Assembly (NCBI GenBank): GCA_963677165.2
Contig: CAXXSX010000002.1
Span: 4,030,001-4,094,000 of the forward strand
Origin: JAFGXT01 sp963677165
Lineage (GTDB): Bacteria > Verrucomicrobiota > Lentisphaeria > Victivallales > SZUA-371
Reading direction: 5' to 3'
DNA length: 64,000 nt
Shown: positions 44,386 to 54,637 of the stretch, piece after piece
How the letters are laid out: each line of letters starts with the position of its first letter
Numbering within the stretch: the first letter of the stretch is position 1
Position numbers and translations under genes: made by a program
The notes under the pieces: model-generated
What the model saw: only the letters and a program-made list of their open reading frames with translations
The model's database searches: none
What the model was told of the DNA's origin: nothing

Positions 44386-46854
44386 ATGGCATTATATGAC
44401 ATAAATAGTTATCCGGTCGGAGAAATCGTGCCGGAATTTAAGCGGATACTTTCAGAAGGTTCCCGCTGTGTGTTGTCCGCTCCGCCTGGAGCGGGGAAAA
44501 CTACCGTTCTTCCTCTTGAAATTATGAATGAAAACTGGCTGGAAAATCGAAAGATTCTGATACTTGAACCACGGCGGCTGGCGGCATATACCGCTGCTCT
44601 AAGGATGACTGATAATCTTGGAGAGGAACCGGGTCAATCGATTGGATATTGCATGCGGCTTGAAAATTGTATTGGCCCGGAAAATCGGATAGAAGTCGTA
44701 ACCGAAGGAATTCTTACCCGCTTTATTCAGAATGATCCGGAGCTTAATGACTACGGCTGCATTATATTTGACGAGTTTCACGAACGCAGCTTACAGGCTG
44801 ATACGGGACTTGCTCTGGTACTTGATATCCAGGAGGCGTTGCGTCCTGATTTGCGGATTGTTGTGATGTCGGCAACGGTGGACTGTGAGGCGGTTGCCGA
44901 GATGCTGGACAACTGTCCGGTGGTCGAGAGCAGGGGGCGTTCGTATGAAGTAACTACCGTTTATCGTCAGCGTAATACCGAACGTCGTTTAGATGAATTG
45001 GTAGAGGATACGGTGATGCATGCGTTGGAGCAGGAATCCGGCAGTATGCTGGTGTTTTTACCAGGGGAGGGCGCGATTCGTAAGGTTGAATTGGTTTTGC
45101 GTAAACGTCTTGAAAATACTTCCGTAGAAATTCATCCGCTGTATGGTCGCTTATCAAAAGCGGAACAGCGCGCGGCAATAGCTCCGGTTGAGCCGGAGAA
45201 TCGCAAGATTGTTCTTGCTACATCGATCGCGGAAACCAGTCTTACGATTGATGGCATCCGGATTGTGATTGACAGCGGGCTGACCCGAATGGTGAACTAT
45301 AATCCGGTGACGGATATGAGCCATCTGGAAACCGTAAAAATATCGCAGGCGTCTGCCGACCAAAGGCGAGGTCGTGCCGGACGTCTTGAGGCGGGGATTT
45401 GTTATCGCTTGTGGACAGAAGAGGAGCACTCCAGGCTTACTGCGTTTACTCCGCCTGAAATTGTGAATGCCGACCTTGCGCCGCTGGCGCTGGATTTGGC
45501 TCAATGGGGCGTGAGTTCTCCTGATGAGTTGAAGTGGCTTGATCCACCGGAATCGTTGCCGTGGAATCGTGCAACCAGTCTCCTGGCAGAGCTTGACGCA
45601 ATTGATGGGGCCGGTAAAATTACCGCTTTCGGTCGCCGTTTAAATCGTAGCGGATTGCATCCGCGGCTGGCAGTGATGATTGAGAAGGGAATTGAATTAA
45701 ATTGCGGACGGCTCGCTTGCGAAATTGCCGCTGTGATTACCGAGTGTGATGCCAGAAAACTGGATTCTCCCGATTTGACCGATGCGGTAGACGGGATGCA
45801 TCGTCGTTTCCGTGGATTTGACCGGGCAATAAGATTTCGCGATAATCTTTGTCGCCGGTTAAAAATCAATCAGGATAAGGGAGAACCTGATCATATTGGT
45901 TTGCTGTTGGCATTCGCCTGGCCCGACCGTATTGCCCGACAGCGAGAAAAGGGCGGGTGCAATTATGTTATGAGTTGTGGTCGCGGTGCTCAGTTTTACC
46001 ATCATAATTCCCTTACGAACAACGAATTTATTGTGGCGGCAGAAGTTGATTCCGGCGATAAGAACGCGGCGATCTATTTGGCCGCTCCGCTGGAACGAAT
46101 CGATATTGATAAATTTTTTAGTGCGCATTTTCAGCGAGAAACTGTTGTAATGATCGATAGCCAGACTTTGCGATTTGAAGAACGCACCTGTTTGGGCAAA
46201 CTTATTCTTGAGTCAAAACGGGTCAACAAGCCTGATCCGGAGCAGGTAACAGAGGCTATTCTTGGATTTATTCGTGATTCCGGTATTCGTGTCTTAAACT
46301 GGACCAGGGAAGCGGACGAATTGCGCAATCGTCTGGCATTTTTGCATGTCAATGATTCGGCTCATGAGTGGCCCGATGTGAGTGATGATGCTCTTGTGGA
46401 AAATCTTATCAGCTGGCTCGGGCCGTTCATTGATCCGTCTGCCGGAAAGAATTTTCTCAAAGCTATTGATTTGGTCAAGGCATTGCAGAGTCTGGTTCCA
46501 TGGGATATATTGTCTCTGCTTGACAAGCTTGCGCCGGAACGGTTGACGGTGCCGTCCGGTTCAAAGATCAGGCTTGATTATTCTGGCGATCCGCCGATTT
46601 TGGCGGTGCGGCTTCAGGAAATGTTCGGCTGTGTTGATACTCCGACTGTGCTGGAGGGCAGGGTGAAAGTTCTACTGCATTTGCTGTCGCCGGCGCGGCG
46701 TCCGGTACAGGTTACCGCGGACTTGAACAGTTTTTGGAACGAATCGTATAAATATGTAAAAAGTGAGATGAAGGGGCGATATCCCAAGCATTACTGGCCG
46801 GATAATCCACTTGAAGCGGAAGCAACCGCCAGAGCAAAACCCCGTAAACGATAA
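44386..46854 (+). CDS. hrpB: ATP-dependent helicase HrpB
   Basis: The 822-residue product has Walker A APPGAGKTTVLPLEI (about 30-45), a DEFHERS box, SATVD, and a C-terminal helicase domain with ATSIAETSLTIDGI and DQRRGRAGR. It also has the HrpB-specific C-terminal region that includes a P-D-R-I-A-R motif. The length equals the usual 800-850 residues of HrpB. It is a DExH-box helicase of unclear cellular role; links to RNA processing or motility differ between species. It lies in a run with mtaB and the RNB nuclease, a possible RNA-maintenance group. Confidence 0.93.
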   Translation: MALYDINSYPVGEIVPEFKRILSEGSRCVLSAPPGAGKTTVLPLEIMNENWLENRKILILEPRRLAAYTAALRMTDNLGEEPGQSIGYCMRLENCIGPENRIEVVTEGILTRFIQNDPELNDYGCIIFDEFHERSLQADTGLALVLDIQEALRPDLRIVVMSATVDCEAVAEMLDNCPVVESRGRSYEVTTVYRQRNTERRLDELVEDTVMHALEQESGSMLVFLPGEGAIRKVELVLRKRLENTSVEIHPLYGRLSKAEQRAAIAPVEPENRKIVLATSIAETSLTIDGIRIVIDSGLTRMVNYNPVTDMSHLETVKISQASADQRRGRAGRLEAGICYRLWTEEEHSRLTAFTPPEIVNADLAPLALDLAQWGVSSPDELKWLDPPESLPWNRATSLLAELDAIDGAGKITAFGRRLNRSGLHPRLAVMIEKGIELNCGRLACEIAAVITECDARKLDSPDLTDAVDGMHRRFRGFDRAIRFRDNLCRRLKINQDKGEPDHIGLLLAFAWPDRIARQREKGGCNYVMSCGRGAQFYHHNSLTNNEFIVAAEVDSGDKNAAIYLAAPLERIDIDKFFSAHFQRETVVMIDSQTLRFEERTCLGKLILESKRVNKPDPEQVTEAILGFIRDSGIRVLNWTREADELRNRLAFLHVNDSAHEWPDVSDDALVENLISWLGPFIDPSAGKNFLKAIDLVKALQSLVPWDILSLLDKLAPERLTVPSGSKIRLDYSGDPPILAVRLQEMFGCVDTPTVLEGRVKVLLHLLSPARRPVQVTADLNSFWNESYKYVKSEMKGRYPKHYWPDNPLEAEATARAKPRKR

Positions 46855-46871
46855 GGAATTTTGGAATTTTT

Positions 46872-48701
46872 ATGACATTGCACAAAGGCAGTTTGGTAAT
46901 ATTTAAGAAAAAGCCCGCCGTGGTGACGGCGTGTTCCGATAAAATCGATATAGAGATAGCTGGCGGAGGCAGTAAAAGCGTTCGTGAAAAAGATGTTACG
47001 CTTTTGCATGATGGTCCTGCAAAACTTTCGGACCTAAATCCTCTGAATAATCCCGAGCTAGACGATACCCTTGAAATGCTGGCGGAGGAAAGTGTTAGCT
47101 TTGAGGAGTTTGCGGAATTGCTTTACGGCGAATTTACTCCGGTTTCCGCCTGGTCCGCCTGGCTGATGCTGGAAGAGGGACGTTATTTTACCGGTGATTT
47201 TGAAGCGGTTTCTGCTCGCAGTAAGGAAGAAATCGAAGCAGAACAGCAGGCAGAGCTTGAGAAAGAACAGGCAAAGGAACAGCGCGCTGAATTAATTGAA
47301 CGGATCAGGACTGGAAATTTACAGTCCGATGATTTTGTACATATGCGTGATGTTGAAAATTTGGCTTTGGGGAAAACTGCCGGCAGTGGCATTATGAAAG
47401 ATTTATCGATGGAACAGACCCCGGAAAAGGCGCATCAATTACTGTTGAAAACCGGGGTGTGGAACTGCTGGATAGATCCCTGGCCGTCGCGGGCCGGCGT
47501 TTTGCTGGTGAACCCTGAGTTTCCGGTGCCGGAATTGCCGGAAGAAGATCGCGAAGACCTTACTGCAATGGAAGCGTTCGCAATTGATGATGAAGGAAAT
47601 CAGGATCCGGATGACGCAATTGGTTATGATGGCCAGCTCTTGTGGGTACATATTGCCGATGTTGCCGCTCTGGTAACTCCCGACAGTGAAATAGACAAGG
47701 AAGCGGAAGCCCGGGGCGCGAATTTGTATGTGCCCGAAAAGATTGTTCATATGCTTCCTCCGGGAATGACAGAAGTCCTCGGATTGGGACTAACAGAGGA
47801 ATCAGTTGCACTGTCTTTTGGTATTTCAATCGGTGACGATGGTACGCCCGAGCTGAAAAAGATTGTTCCTTCAAAGATAAAAGTGACCCGGCTGTCTTAT
47901 GAACAGACGGAGCCGATGCTGGATTCCGGTAAACTGAAAGAGATTTCTAATGTTGTTTCCCGTTTCCATAACAAGCGTATTGAGTCCGGGGCGATAAATA
48001 TCGGTCTGCCGGAAGTGAAGATTAATGTAGTTGGAGAGTCTAGCGAAGATAAACAAGTAGTGATTAAGCCGCTGCCGTCGTTGAAAAGCCGTGAAATGGT
48101 GACGGATGCGATGACTGCGGCAGGTATGGCGATCGCGTTATATTGTGATGAACATGAAATTCCGATTCCGTATGCGGTTCAGCCTACTCCCGATGTTGAA
48201 ATCACAGAACCTGATAATTATGCGGCAATGCTTGCGACCCGTAAAAGTTTCAGTCCCACCTCGATGCAGATGGTACCTGGGCGTCATTTCGGTCTGGGAT
48301 TAGATGCTTATACCCGGGCGACAAGTCCGTTACGGCGTTATTCTGATTTACTGGTTCACCAGCAGTTGCGAGCTTATATTTCCGGCGGTGAGTTGATGAG
48401 CAGTGATGAAGTCAGCGGCAAGATCGCGGTTGCGGACCGCGCCGCAATGGACTTGCGTAAAACCGAACGAATAGCGAACGAGTTCTGGAAACTGGTTTAT
48501 TTGCAGAATAATCCGGACTGGACTGGGAAAGCGTTTGCGGTCGATAAAATGGACGATCGAGTTACTTTGCTTGTGCCTGCGCTGGCGTATGAATTTAAGT
48601 CACGCCTGGGAAGCAAAACCGAACTGAATTCGGAGTTCGATATCAGTATCAATTCAATTCAGTTGCCAGGGCTTACCGCAAGATTTAAATTTGATTATTG
48701 A
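46872..48701 (+). CDS. RNB-domain exoribonuclease (RNase II/R family)
   Basis: The 609-residue product has the RNB catalytic signature AIDDEGNQDPDDAIGYDGQL (acidic cluster near residues 235-250) and LWVHIADVAALVTPDSEID. It also has LYVPEKIVHMLPPGM and TRATSPLRRYSDLLVHQQL near the end. There is no obvious cold-shock domain pair at the N-terminus. Instead residues 1-130 resemble the N-terminal region of the shorter RNB proteins found in cyanobacteria and PVC bacteria. It would degrade single-stranded RNA 3' to 5'. It starts 17 bases after hrpB. Confidence 0.9.
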   Translation: MTLHKGSLVIFKKKPAVVTACSDKIDIEIAGGGSKSVREKDVTLLHDGPAKLSDLNPLNNPELDDTLEMLAEESVSFEEFAELLYGEFTPVSAWSAWLMLEEGRYFTGDFEAVSARSKEEIEAEQQAELEKEQAKEQRAELIERIRTGNLQSDDFVHMRDVENLALGKTAGSGIMKDLSMEQTPEKAHQLLLKTGVWNCWIDPWPSRAGVLLVNPEFPVPELPEEDREDLTAMEAFAIDDEGNQDPDDAIGYDGQLLWVHIADVAALVTPDSEIDKEAEARGANLYVPEKIVHMLPPGMTEVLGLGLTEESVALSFGISIGDDGTPELKKIVPSKIKVTRLSYEQTEPMLDSGKLKEISNVVSRFHNKRIESGAINIGLPEVKINVVGESSEDKQVVIKPLPSLKSREMVTDAMTAAGMAIALYCDEHEIPIPYAVQPTPDVEITEPDNYAAMLATRKSFSPTSMQMVPGRHFGLGLDAYTRATSPLRRYSDLLVHQQLRAYISGGELMSSDEVSGKIAVADRAAMDLRKTERIANEFWKLVYLQNNPDWTGKAFAVDKMDDRVTLLVPALAYEFKSRLGSKTELNSEFDISINSIQLPGLTARFKFDY

Positions 48702-48775
48702 TCGTATTGTAATAATTGCTGACACTGGTATATTTTTATAGATTATCTGTCCTATTTATATAAAGGTTAATTATC

Positions 48776-50383
48776 TTGGCGAATTCCGGTAAAAGCATAT
48801 TAAAAAGTTCGTCTGGTTTAATGATAGCGACTTTGTTGAGTCGAGTACTCGGACTGTTTCGAGTCATCCTTGAAGCTGGCATCCTTGGCGGCGGAGCTTT
48901 AGCTACAGCATGGCAGCTTACGTTTATGGTACCAAACTTATTTCGTCGATTACTTGGAGAAGGGGCTTTGGGGGCTGCCTTGGTACCTATGGTATCTCAC
49001 TCGCTTGTGAAGGATGGAAAAGAGCCAGCCAGGCAGATGCTTACGCTCGTTATGGCTGTAACTGGAATGATCCTGGCGGTGTTGTGTATATTGATTGCCG
49101 GAGGTTCACTGATTGCGCAGCATTGGGTAACAGCTCCGGATAAATTATTGATTTTACGCTTAATTCCCCTTGTGGTTCCGTATGCCATATTTATGTGTCT
49201 TATCGGTGTGATGTCCGCGGCTTTAAACAGTGTAAAGGTTTTTTTTCTGCCTGCGCTCGGGGCATTGCTTCTCAATATCGCTTTGATTGCGGCATTATTA
49301 TATCTAACTGTTTCGGTGCATCGATCTGGTTTGACCGGGAAGGAAGGAATTCAATCCGGCGATTTTAACATACTTTGTATTCTGGGGATAGCCGTTCTTG
49401 TTTCCGGAGCAATCCAGTTTGTGTTTACACTAATTCTACTGTATTGGCAAGGAATTGGCTTGCAGTTTTCAAAGGGACTGTTTAAGCGGTTTGATATACT
49501 TTCGGAACTTTGGCGGCTGACTTTGCCCGGTTTAATCGGCGCTGCCGCACTGCAAATCAGTTTTGTTGTTGACCGAATGCTGGCGTTCTCTATTGGGCCA
49601 TTTGCGGTTCCTGCTTTGAACTATACTGACCGGTTGATTTTTTTACCGATAAGCGTGTTCGCGTTGTCGATCGGTGGAGTCGTGTTGCCCAAAATGTCGC
49701 GGGATGCGGCGCAGGATGATATTGACGGGTTGATTGACACGATGTTTTTTGGACTGCGGAATCTGTTGTTTATCTGTATCCCGGTGGCGGTATTTATGCT
49801 GGTTTTTCGGGTGGAATTGCTGAAAGTTATCTATATGCGGGGGCGATTCGGCAGTATGGCATTAAATGAATGTGCCTGGGCCATGTTGTTTTATGCGTTC
49901 GGAATACCTTTCTTTTCCAGCATAAAGGTTGTGGTTGCTGGTTTTCAATCTCGCAAAGATATGAAGACGCCGATGAAGGTGTCGCTGTATTGTATTATGA
50001 TTAATATTGTTCTTAATGTGATTTTAATGTTTCCGCTCAAGCAGGGAGGCATTGTATTGGCAACCGTAATTTCATCGCTGCTGAATAACGCGATTTTGCT
50101 GTATATATTAAGAAAGACGCTTAAGCATGAAATGCCGTTTGGCGGTGTAATTAAAACGGTCGCGGTTTCACTTGGAATATCCGTTCCACTCGTGCTGGTA
50201 GCGAGTTGGGGATATGGGTATTGCTATAACCTTATTGAGCTGCCGTCGATGATTCCGATAGACCTTGTTCCACTGGCAATTTGCGGAACAGCATATGTGA
50301 TAGTATATTTCATTGTGTCAAAAATAACCGGAAGTAAAGAGGCCGCGGGGTTTATGGAGTTGCTGCCAGGCCGTAGAAAATAA
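48776..50383 (+). CDS. murJ: Lipid II flippase MurJ
   Basis: The 535-residue product has about 14 membrane helices and typical MurJ blocks: ATLLSRVLGLFRVILEAGIL, FMVPNLFRRLLGEGALGAAL, and ALNYTDRLIFLPISVFALSI. It moves lipid II across the inner membrane for peptidoglycan synthesis. The likely start is a TTG at 48776 with AAAGG nine bases upstream. It fits with the mreCD and PBP2 genes at 54.6-57.9 kb, although separated from them by five other genes. Confidence 0.95.
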   Translation: MANSGKSILKSSSGLMIATLLSRVLGLFRVILEAGILGGGALATAWQLTFMVPNLFRRLLGEGALGAALVPMVSHSLVKDGKEPARQMLTLVMAVTGMILAVLCILIAGGSLIAQHWVTAPDKLLILRLIPLVVPYAIFMCLIGVMSAALNSVKVFFLPALGALLLNIALIAALLYLTVSVHRSGLTGKEGIQSGDFNILCILGIAVLVSGAIQFVFTLILLYWQGIGLQFSKGLFKRFDILSELWRLTLPGLIGAAALQISFVVDRMLAFSIGPFAVPALNYTDRLIFLPISVFALSIGGVVLPKMSRDAAQDDIDGLIDTMFFGLRNLLFICIPVAVFMLVFRVELLKVIYMRGRFGSMALNECAWAMLFYAFGIPFFSSIKVVVAGFQSRKDMKTPMKVSLYCIMINIVLNVILMFPLKQGGIVLATVISSLLNNAILLYILRKTLKHEMPFGGVIKTVAVSLGISVPLVLVASWGYGYCYNLIELPSMIPIDLVPLAICGTAYVIVYFIVSKITGSKEAAGFMELLPGRRK

Positions 50384-50400
50384 ATAATGGAGAAATAATC

Positions 50401-50910
50401 ATGGAATTTTATGATGTAATAAAGAGTAGACGTAGTATTCGTGGATATAAAAGTGATGCGATTCCTTCTGACGTGATAACGCGTATCGCGGAAGCCGTGA
50501 ATCTAGCGCCGTCAGCCTGCAATAAGCAGCCGTGGCAGTTTAGGATCATTATGAACGCGGAACAGCGTGCGGAAATCTGCAAGCATTATTCTCAGGCGTG
50601 GTTGAAGGAAGCGCCCGCTATTGTTGTGGCACTGGGTAATTTTGACGATTGCTGGAAGCGTCCGCAGGAAAACACTCCGATTACGGAAGTTGATACCAGT
50701 ATTGCGATGGAACATCTGGTATTGGCGGCGACAGCGGAAGGACTTGGTACATGCTGGATTTGTGCTTATAATCGTGCTGAATTAGATAAAGCTCTGGGAA
50801 TCAGTTCACCGTGGAGTGTGCTGGCTATTTCTCCTTTGGGATATCCGGCCGCTGAACCTTGCAAGCTCACGCGCAAGGCTGTTTCCGATGTAATGATGGT
50901 GGTGAAATAG
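50401..50910 (+). CDS. Nitroreductase family protein
   Basis: The 169-residue product begins with IKSRRSIRGYKSDAIP, the FMN-binding signature, followed by APSACNKQPWQFRII and AAEGLGTCWICAYN near the C-terminus. This short form is common among FMN-dependent nitroreductase-like proteins that reduce quinones or nitro compounds, and the physiological substrate is unknown. A GGAG RBS precedes the ATG. It is three bases before the next gene, so it is co-transcribed with two proteins of unknown function. Confidence 0.9.
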   Translation: MEFYDVIKSRRSIRGYKSDAIPSDVITRIAEAVNLAPSACNKQPWQFRIIMNAEQRAEICKHYSQAWLKEAPAIVVALGNFDDCWKRPQENTPITEVDTSIAMEHLVLAATAEGLGTCWICAYNRAELDKALGISSPWSVLAISPLGYPAAEPCKLTRKAVSDVMMVVK

Positions 50911-50913
50911 CCT

Positions 50914-52062
50914 ATGAACCCTGATGTAATAAAATTCAACCGTCCTGGAATTAACGCAGAGGTATGTGGCGCTGATGGTCTGGCGTACTGTTTTACCGCT
51001 GATAATGGTTCTGTCCTGACTGTTGAACCAGTCAGTCTTGGCGGATTTCGCGAAAAAGAGGGTTTCCTCAAGAAATTCCGTCGGCATGAATCCGTGGAAA
51101 GACTCGACTCAAGCGTTGAGACTCTTTCGGTCATTCCTTTTGGAATCGAACCTGAAATCGGACGCAATATGGAATTTGCCGCCAACCATGCAAAAGTAAT
51201 TACTGATGTTCAGCTTAAGGCTGGAATGAATGTAAATAATATCTCGCTGGATAATGTGACTATTACCGGTAGTGTTATGCGGGTTGGTATTATTCCGGTG
51301 GTCGATAATATGATGGAATTGCCGCCGATTGAGTGGCATGAGGTCTCGGGAGAGGCTTCTGAAATCTATTGTGCTGACGAACCGTTTTTGGTTTGTCTGG
51401 TGGAAATGACAGATGGACAGGTTTGGGAAATCGGTACTGGTGATGATATCTGGCGCTGGAATTGTGGTTGTCGCTACAATGCCGGAGCGGAATTCAAGAT
51501 TATAGTTTCTTCCGCGTCAGTCAATATTCTGCGTGATGTTTATATTAAGCGGGAAGAGTCGGAAATACCCCAGCGCGGACTGCGTTTTAAGTGGTATTTT
51601 TCCTGGTCGGTGACTGATAAGGCTCTGGCGGTGCCGGAAGTCGATGGTTATAACGGTATTGACTTACTGAAACTTGGTCTTCCAAAGGAAGGCAAAGTGA
51701 TGTATGCCGAAGGCAAACTGCTTGAAGCGCCATGTTTCGAATCGAATTCTTTCAGAAAGCGTTTTCGTTCTCAGTTGCGTTCGATGGCCGGAGATCCGGA
51801 TTTACCGGAAGAGATTTCCGTTATAAATGCTGGGCCGCATTTGTGTATAGCCGCAAGCCATCTTGATCGCGGTAAAAAGCATTTTCTAAGACATTGGGAT
51901 ATTCTGAATGTCATGGATCAGTGGCTCTGGGCAAATCGTCAACTTCATAAAGTTGAATCACTGGCCAGGTTTTATGCTGATGGAGAGGTTGTTTCCGGTT
52001 TGCCGTCGATATATGGACTCAAAAACGTATTTCCGCCGGAAGAGGCGGACTGGACCAGATGA
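50914..52062 (+). CDS. Protein of unknown function (beta-rich, no signal peptide)
   Basis: The 382-residue product has no signal peptide or membrane helix, and I recognise no domain. The sequence alternates short hydrophobic strands with charged turns, suggesting a beta-sandwich or propeller. It has conserved-looking tryptophans (VWEIGTGDDIWRWNCGCRYN, LRFKWYFSWSV). It overlaps the next gene by four bases (ATGA) and follows the nitroreductase closely, so it belongs to the same transcript. It may be a lineage-specific sugar-binding or capsid-like fold; nothing in the sequence decides this. Confidence 0.65.
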   Translation: MNPDVIKFNRPGINAEVCGADGLAYCFTADNGSVLTVEPVSLGGFREKEGFLKKFRRHESVERLDSSVETLSVIPFGIEPEIGRNMEFAANHAKVITDVQLKAGMNVNNISLDNVTITGSVMRVGIIPVVDNMMELPPIEWHEVSGEASEIYCADEPFLVCLVEMTDGQVWEIGTGDDIWRWNCGCRYNAGAEFKIIVSSASVNILRDVYIKREESEIPQRGLRFKWYFSWSVTDKALAVPEVDGYNGIDLLKLGLPKEGKVMYAEGKLLEAPCFESNSFRKRFRSQLRSMAGDPDLPEEISVINAGPHLCIAASHLDRGKKHFLRHWDILNVMDQWLWANRQLHKVESLARFYADGEVVSGLPSIYGLKNVFPPEEADWTR

Positions 52063-53507
52063 AACTACGCTTTCTAATTCTGATATTATGTTTTTGCTGC
52101 AGTTTTATATCCAGTGCCGAGGAGATTTTTACCGATTACGGCACCAGGGTAAGCTTCAGTGAATACAGTCAGGATTATTTTGCGATTCGCCGGTTCATTA
52201 TTAAGCTTGAAAAAAATATTGTAAAATTGCTCAAGCTGCGTATTGAGGAGCAGCCGGATGTTCAACTGACTATTTTTCTGACGAAGCCCGGATCAAAGTT
52301 TAAAATTGATTTCACTAAGCGGCGGATGAATGTGTATTTGTCTGTCCGCTTTCAGGATTGGGATTCCGATGTTGAAGTATTGCATCGTTTAATATGTTGT
52401 TTTTACACCGTTTTTTGTAAAGTTCCAGTAATGGATGATGCCACACTGCAGAAAGCGGTTCCGCTCTGGATTCAGGTAGGAACACTTGAGTATCTTCGCA
52501 ACAGGACAACTCTGGGGTATAGCGGTTTCAGGTTTTATCCATTGTTGCGTAACGCGGAGCTTGCCGGTATTGAACCTGATCCTGACGATATCATTAACAG
52601 CAAAGTGACGAGGACAGAAGGGGTTCTGTTTTATTACTATCGGGAATTGTGCGAGCTTATGCTTGATTGGATTAGTCACATAAGTTCCTATAGTGACAGA
52701 CTGTTGTACGGCATGATTCGGAAGATGGCAGGCGGGACAGCACCGGTTGATGCTTTCTATACTGTTGGAATGAAGCAGATGTTGAAAAAAGTTGGAACCC
52801 GCTTGCGGAACGATTCCGAGTTGTCGGATCGTGATAAAATAAGAACATGGTTTCGTCGTAAATTGCGGAAGGAAGTCGTCAGCGGATTTATGCCGATTCC
52901 GGCGGAACAATCGCTGGCGGGGCTGAAAAAACTGCTGACGGTAAAATATGAATATAAAGAAAAAGACGGTGGAATTATAGAGAAGAGTTGTCCGCTTGAT
53001 CAACTAGGCGCGTCCTGGGAGAAAGTGAATAACCGTATGGTGGTATTAAGAAGTCTGAAAAGACTGTTGAATAAACTAGGGCAGGAATCGGCGTCAGAAT
53101 TTATTCGTCCGTTAAATATTATTGATGATACATTAAATTCATTGCCGAAGATAAAGACGGAAGATGAGAAACGTCAGGAGTCTGAGAAACAGAAGAAGAA
53201 AAGCGGAAAGAGACCTGGTATAAAAGGAAAATCAAAACAGCCGAAAAACAAGAAAGAAGATATTTTTAATCCGGCTGAATTCCAACGTAATATTAAGGCC
53301 GCGATAAGCTGTTTTGCCGATCTGGTAAAACGTCGTCAGGAAATTGAAGCGTATCTGGATCGGAGTGCCGTCGAGTTTATTCCGCTCCGGGAACGTTATA
53401 AGTATTTGATTAAAACTTTGGATGTTCTTGAAGTAAATGACCGAAAAATCCGGCCTGAATTAAATAAATATCTTGATCAGGTGGAAAAAGACTATATTGA
53501 GGATTAA
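52059..53507 (+). CDS. Exported protein of unknown function
   Basis: The 482-residue product has a signal peptide (about 1-20, MKLRFLILILCFCCSFISSA). A globular part of about 250 residues resembles the predicted peptidase-like exported proteins of the PVC group (LHRLICCFYTVFCK, LWIQVGTLEYLRN, VLFYYYRELCELMLDWI). A lysine-rich linker (about 368-400, KKKSGKRPGIKGKSKQPKNK) and a C-terminal coiled coil follow. The position of a putative HExxH is occupied by LHRLI, so no metallopeptidase motif is present. Its start overlaps the preceding stop. The lysine-rich segment may bind nucleic acid, polysaccharide or lipid heads. Confidence 0.65.
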   Translation: MKLRFLILILCFCCSFISSAEEIFTDYGTRVSFSEYSQDYFAIRRFIIKLEKNIVKLLKLRIEEQPDVQLTIFLTKPGSKFKIDFTKRRMNVYLSVRFQDWDSDVEVLHRLICCFYTVFCKVPVMDDATLQKAVPLWIQVGTLEYLRNRTTLGYSGFRFYPLLRNAELAGIEPDPDDIINSKVTRTEGVLFYYYRELCELMLDWISHISSYSDRLLYGMIRKMAGGTAPVDAFYTVGMKQMLKKVGTRLRNDSELSDRDKIRTWFRRKLRKEVVSGFMPIPAEQSLAGLKKLLTVKYEYKEKDGGIIEKSCPLDQLGASWEKVNNRMVVLRSLKRLLNKLGQESASEFIRPLNIIDDTLNSLPKIKTEDEKRQESEKQKKKSGKRPGIKGKSKQPKNKKEDIFNPAEFQRNIKAAISCFADLVKRRQEIEAYLDRSAVEFIPLRERYKYLIKTLDVLEVNDRKIRPELNKYLDQVEKDYIED

Positions 53508-53605
53508 ATTACAACATTGTAAGGCATGGTGCCATAATGCCGGAATATTTCTGGTTTCCGGTTAAATATAAATAAACAGGTATGAAAAAAGAGGTATATT
53601 AATTT

Positions 53606-54637
53606 ATGAGAATAACTCCTGAACTTGATAAACTCATGCAGAAAGGCAGAGACTTTCTTGGATGTGAATATCCGATCATCTGTGGGGCGATGACCTGGGT
53701 TAGTGAACCGAATCTGGTATCGGCGGTATGTAATGCCGGTGGTTTTGCTTCGCTTGCCGGCGGTAATGCTCCGGCTGACATTCTGAAACAGCAGGTTGGC
53801 GAAATCCGCAAGTTGACAGATCGTCCTTTTGGCGTGAATTTGATTACAATCGCTCCGAACTATCGCTCTCACCTGACTTTGCTCGGTGAATTGAAAGTTC
53901 CGTACATTATTTTTGCCGGAAGTTTTCCAAAAAAAGAAGAGATTGAGATTGCCAAGGCCGCAGGATCCAAAGTAATGTGCTTTGCTTCCACTCTGTCTAT
54001 TGCTAAACGTATGATTCGTTTTGGCGCAGACGCAATTATTCTTGAAGGTAGTGAAGCCGGTGGTCACATTGGTCATGTTGCGTTAAGCGTTCTGCTTCAG
54101 CAGGTGCTTTTTGAAGTTCGTGACCAGATACCAGTATTTGTTGCCGGTGGTATTGCTACTGGTAAAATGCTGGCTCATGTGATGATGATGGGCGCGGCTG
54201 GCGTTCAGCTTGGAACCAGCTTTGTAATGACGGAAGAATGTGTTGTTCACGAGAAATTTAAAAGTGTTTTCAAGCGTGCGAATGCCCGTGATGCTATTTC
54301 AACTCCGCAATATGATTCCAAGCTGCCGGTGGTTGCTGTTCGTGCCTTGCGTAATAAGGGGACAGATGACTTCGGTAAACTTCAGCTTAAACTGCTCAAA
54401 AAGCTTGAATCTGCAGAAATCACTCGTGAAGAGGCCCAGAACGAAGTTGAAACTTTCTGGATCGGCGCTTTGCGTCAGGCCGCGATTGACGGCGATGTTG
54501 ACTTTGGGTCACTGATGGCCGGACAGTCTGTCGGTTTGGTTAATAAAATTGTTCCGGTCGCTGACTTGATTCAGGAATTGCTGGACCAGGCTGGAGATGA
54601 AATTAAACTTATCAAGGAAAAAATCAGCAGTCTTTAA
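53606..54637 (+). CDS. FabK / nitronate monooxygenase-like FMN enzyme
   Basis: The 343-residue product has a TIM barrel with YPIICGAMTWVSEPNLVSAV, VCNAGGFASLAGGN, and the FMN-binding EGSEAGGHIGH with VFVAGGIATG. These are shared by nitronate monooxygenases and enoyl-ACP reductase II (FabK). The GAMTW start and the C-terminal GQSVGLV region are compatible with FabK. I cannot tell the two functions apart without alignment. Its stop overlaps the mreC start (TAATG), so it is transcribed with the cell-shape genes. GAGG lies 10 bases upstream of the ATG. Confidence 0.8.
   Translation: MRITPELDKLMQKGRDFLGCEYPIICGAMTWVSEPNLVSAVCNAGGFASLAGGNAPADILKQQVGEIRKLTDRPFGVNLITIAPNYRSHLTLLGELKVPYIIFAGSFPKKEEIEIAKAAGSKVMCFASTLSIAKRMIRFGADAIILEGSEAGGHIGHVALSVLLQQVLFEVRDQIPVFVAGGIATGKMLAHVMMMGAAGVQLGTSFVMTEECVVHEKFKSVFKRANARDAISTPQYDSKLPVVAVRALRNKGTDDFGKLQLKLLKKLESAEITREEAQNEVETFWIGALRQAAIDGDVDFGSLMAGQSVGLVNKIVPVADLIQELLDQAGDEIKLIKEKISSL

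Noticed and set aside
53540..53561. CCGGAA/TTCCGG stem after the exported unknown gene
   Set aside because: The stem is only six pairs with a ten-base loop and no T tract, so it is not a convincing terminator.
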